This document shows, piece after piece, positions 6,087 through 7,182 of a stretch of 7,182 nucleotides of DNA. The DNA comes from DASYSA01 sp036003885. GTDB lineage: Bacteria > Acidobacteriota > Blastocatellia > UBA7656. The notes under the pieces are model-generated. The model saw only the letters and a program-made list of their open reading frames with translations. It ran no database searches and was not told the DNA's origin. The stretch covers positions 1-7,182 of the forward strand of contig DASYSA010000470.1 in the NCBI GenBank assembly GCA_036003885.1, in the 5' to 3' direction. The position numbers and the translations under genes were made by a program. Position 1 is the first letter of the stretch; each line of letters starts with the position of its first letter.

Positions 6087-6237
6087 GAAGAAATGCGAAA
6101 TGCGAAATGCGAAAATGCAAGATAATGCAAAGTACCGAAGAATGCAAAATCCAAAACTCAGAATTCAAATTCGCATTTCGAATTTCGAATTTCGAATTTC
6201 CATTTCGCATTTCGGATTTCCTTGCTAGCGTAATGCC
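6087..6237. repeat. AT-rich intergenic patch of 7-bp tandem and inverted repeats
   Basis: The whole 151-bp gap between two divergent genes is built mainly of heptamers. The left arm has three exact GAAATGC copies (6090-6110) and one 8-nt variant GAAAATGC (6111-6118), then degenerate copies. The right arm (6173-6220) reads as seven units: GCATTTC, GAATTTC three times, CATTTC (one base short), GCATTTC and GGATTTC. GCATTTC is the exact reverse complement of GAAATGC, so transcripts could fold into a long hairpin. The patch is much richer in A+T than the neighbouring genes. It ends 3 nt before the cutC start and 17 nt before the HhH start, and neither gene has a recognisable ribosome-binding site. 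A GATAAT hexamer (6121-6126) could serve as a rightward -10 but lacks a -35. Confidence 0.85.
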
Positions 6238-6723
6238 ATGGCTGACTCGGTTGACAACGTTCATGTCGCGCGCCTGTTCGATCTCATTGCGGAGATGCTC
6301 GAATTCAAAGATGAGAACCAATTCAAGATACGGTCCTATCGCATGGCGGCAGAAGCAATCGGCGAGATGCAGTTGCAAGTGGCTGACCTCGCGGCGCGAG
6401 GCGGGGCGGCCGAGCTACAGAAGATCCCCGGCATCGGCAAGTCGATCAGCGGGCAGATAATCGAGATACTGGATACCGGGAGATCATCCTACTTCGACGA
6501 GTTGACGAAGGAGATCCCTGGAACGGTGCTCGACCTTCGTCGCGTATCGGGAATCGGGCTGAAGACTGCGCAGTTGCTCTACCGCGACTTCGGAATAAAG
6601 AACCTGGAAGAGTTGAAGGCTCTGGCCGAGAGCGGTGGCCTGGTTGCGGTTCCGGGTCTTGGCGAAAAGAGTATCGAACGCATTAACCGCTCGCTTGCTC
6701 GCCTGGCCGCAGAGGAAGAGTGA
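6238..6723 (+). CDS. Solitary PolX-like N-terminal helix-hairpin-helix protein
   Basis: A 161-residue cytoplasmic protein matching only the N-terminal 8-kDa plus thumb-type HhH region of bacterial/archaeal PolX (DNA polymerase beta-like). An N-terminal helical block (about 8-60, with F-K-I-R-S-Y-R at 29-35) precedes three HhH motifs: I-P-G-I-G-K (63-68), V-S-G-I-G-L-K (103-109) and V-P-G-L-G-E-K (138-144). The palm, nucleotide-binding and PHP domains of PolX (about 570 residues in full) are absent, and the sequence after the stop does not resume them. Non-sequence-specific DNA binding is therefore predicted, not polymerisation. By alignment with human Pol beta, the dRP-lyase lysine K72 falls on Q73, so lyase activity is unlikely. 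The frame is closed by TAG at 6226, so the ATG at 6238 is the first possible start. It has no Shine-Dalgarno, and a leaderless or weakly translated message is possible. Its partners are unknown. Confidence 0.88.
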   Translation: MADSVDNVHVARLFDLIAEMLEFKDENQFKIRSYRMAAEAIGEMQLQVADLAARGGAAELQKIPGIGKSISGQIIEILDTGRSSYFDELTKEIPGTVLDLRRVSGIGLKTAQLLYRDFGIKNLEELKALAESGGLVAVPGLGEKSIERINRSLARLAAEEE

Positions 6724-6743
6724 GAACTGTCGTCCGCTAATCT

Positions 6744-6804
6744 CGCGAATAGCCGCGAATCAATAAACGACAACGCGAAACCCAAAACGCGGAACGGGAA
6801 ACGC
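6744..6804. repeat. Short CGCGAAT-type degenerate repeats between convergent genes
   Basis: Two exact CGCGAAT copies (6744-6750 and 6754-6760) are followed by related purine/CG strings: AACGCGAAAC (6772-6781), AACGCGGAAC (6786-6795) and GGGAAACGC (6796-6804). They fill most of the 82-bp gap between the HhH gene and the leftward gene at the right edge. They resemble in style, though not in sequence, the heptamer patch at 6087-6237. No intrinsic terminator (stem plus T-run) is visible here. Confidence 0.5.
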
Positions 6805-6805
6805 T

Positions 6806-7182
6806 TCAGACATCGGCTCCCGGCGGATAGGCGAAACCGCAGGCTGCAATCTGCCAGCCTTCTTCCACGCGAATGATCTCGAGGTTGACTATGTAGCCGC
6901 TCTCGATCAGTCGGGCGACCTCGTCGGGACAGACTACCGGCCAGTATCGTTCCTCCGAGATGAGCTCCTGAACTTCAACCGACGAGCCTTCTACTTTGAG
7001 AACCCGAAAGTAGCCTTCCACGGCGCCCGGGCCTTCACCCTCGCCTGCGACAGCTATGTCGTAACTGCTCTGGCCTCCCTCCGCGAAGGTGGTGAGGAAC
7101 TCGGGAAAGCTGAAGGCCCCGCCGCGCTCGGCCAGGTGCTTCGACAACGCCGCGGTGATCTCGAGAGCGCGAGGCAAGGTCA
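6806..7182 (-). CDS. Hypothetical protein, 5' end at or beyond the window edge
   Basis: I do not recognise this family. The leftward frame ends at TGA 6808-6806 and is open to the right edge. From the TTG at 7177 it encodes 123 residues. Two codons further upstream, the two visible bases (7182-7181) read TG on the minus strand, so the next codon is NTG and could be the true ATG or GTG start one base outside the window; that would give 125 residues starting [M]-T-L-P-R-A-L-E. It appears soluble, acidic and of mixed alpha/beta type, with no signal peptide, membrane segment or repeated motif. The N-terminal third is helical with L-A-E-R-G-G-A-F-S-F-P-E-F; the middle has a Gly/Glu-rich loop (about 46-55); the C-terminus has the beta-like stretch Y-I-V-N-L-E-I-I-R-V-E-E-G-W-Q-I-A. 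It is convergent with the HhH gene. The high G/C content at third codon positions supports it being real coding sequence. Confidence 0.7.
   Translation of the reverse strand, partial: TLPRALEITAALSKHLAERGGAFSFPEFLTTFAEGGQSSYDIAVAGEGEGPGAVEGYFRVLKVEGSSVEVQELISEERYWPVVCPDEVARLIESGYIVNLEIIRVEEGWQIAACGFAYPPGADV

Noticed and set aside
6090..6220. CRISPR-like array
   Set aside because: The repeat units are 7 bp, contiguous, and have no spacers, so this is a short-word repeat patch.
5866..6378. 170-codon minus-strand frame spanning the repeat patch
   Set aside because: It translates the heptamer repeats and out-of-frame parts of cutC and the HhH gene, so it is not a plausible protein.
6728..6772. 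TGTCGT/ACGACA inverted repeat as a terminator
   Set aside because: The arms are only 6 bp, the loop is 33 nt and there is no T-run, so it is within chance expectation.

Overview
The window looks like a slice of chromosome from a GC-rich, free-living Gram-negative-type bacterium. Two of the proteins carry Sec-type signal peptides ending in A-x-A or S-x-A followed by Gln. A third has a cytoplasm-plus-periplasm layout. A DPP IV-type peptidase, a secreted tandem cyclophilin, a zinc-ribbon/PDZ membrane protein, CutC and a solitary PolX-like helix-hairpin-helix protein, with heptamer-rich AT patches between genes, remind me of Acidobacteriota (Blastocatellia-like). That assignment is inference only. 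No tRNA, rRNA, transposase, CRISPR array or phage gene is visible.

Layout from left to right. Positions 1-338 hold a probable N-terminal fragment of a leftward gene running off the window, perhaps a pyruvate/2-oxoacid dehydrogenase E1 alpha subunit. It is preceded by a possible 17-codon upstream ORF and, further back, two palindromes that look like operators. Two leftward genes follow: a tandem-cyclophilin peptidyl-prolyl isomerase (2693 to 1494) and, 90 nt downstream of it, a zinc-ribbon/transmembrane/two-PDZ protein (1403 to 339). A 333-bp divergent intergenic region containing two inverted repeats separates these from the rightward dipeptidyl peptidase IV gene (3027-5318). That gene converges, with a 21-bp gap, on leftward cutC (6086 to 5340). 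Divergent from cutC, across a 151-bp AT-rich patch of 7-bp tandem and inverted repeats, is a rightward gene for a three-HhH protein (6238-6723). It converges on a leftward gene of unknown function that reaches the right edge (6806 to about 7183).

Functionally, the two leftward genes and the peptidase concern proteins outside the cytoplasm: proline isomerisation, PDZ-mediated binding at the membrane, and removal of X-Pro dipeptides. They may share an envelope or protein-turnover theme, but nothing shows co-regulation across the divergent promoter region. cutC and the HhH gene seem unrelated in function and share only the repeat patch.

The window is mostly ordinary accessory chromosome. I see no convincing new multi-gene system. 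The points most worth checking are the repeat patch that replaces the Shine-Dalgarno region of both genes it separates, the solitary PolX-like N-terminus lacking the lyase lysine, the complementary losses of cyclophilin signature residues in the two PPIase domains, and the leader/operator arrangement at the left edge.
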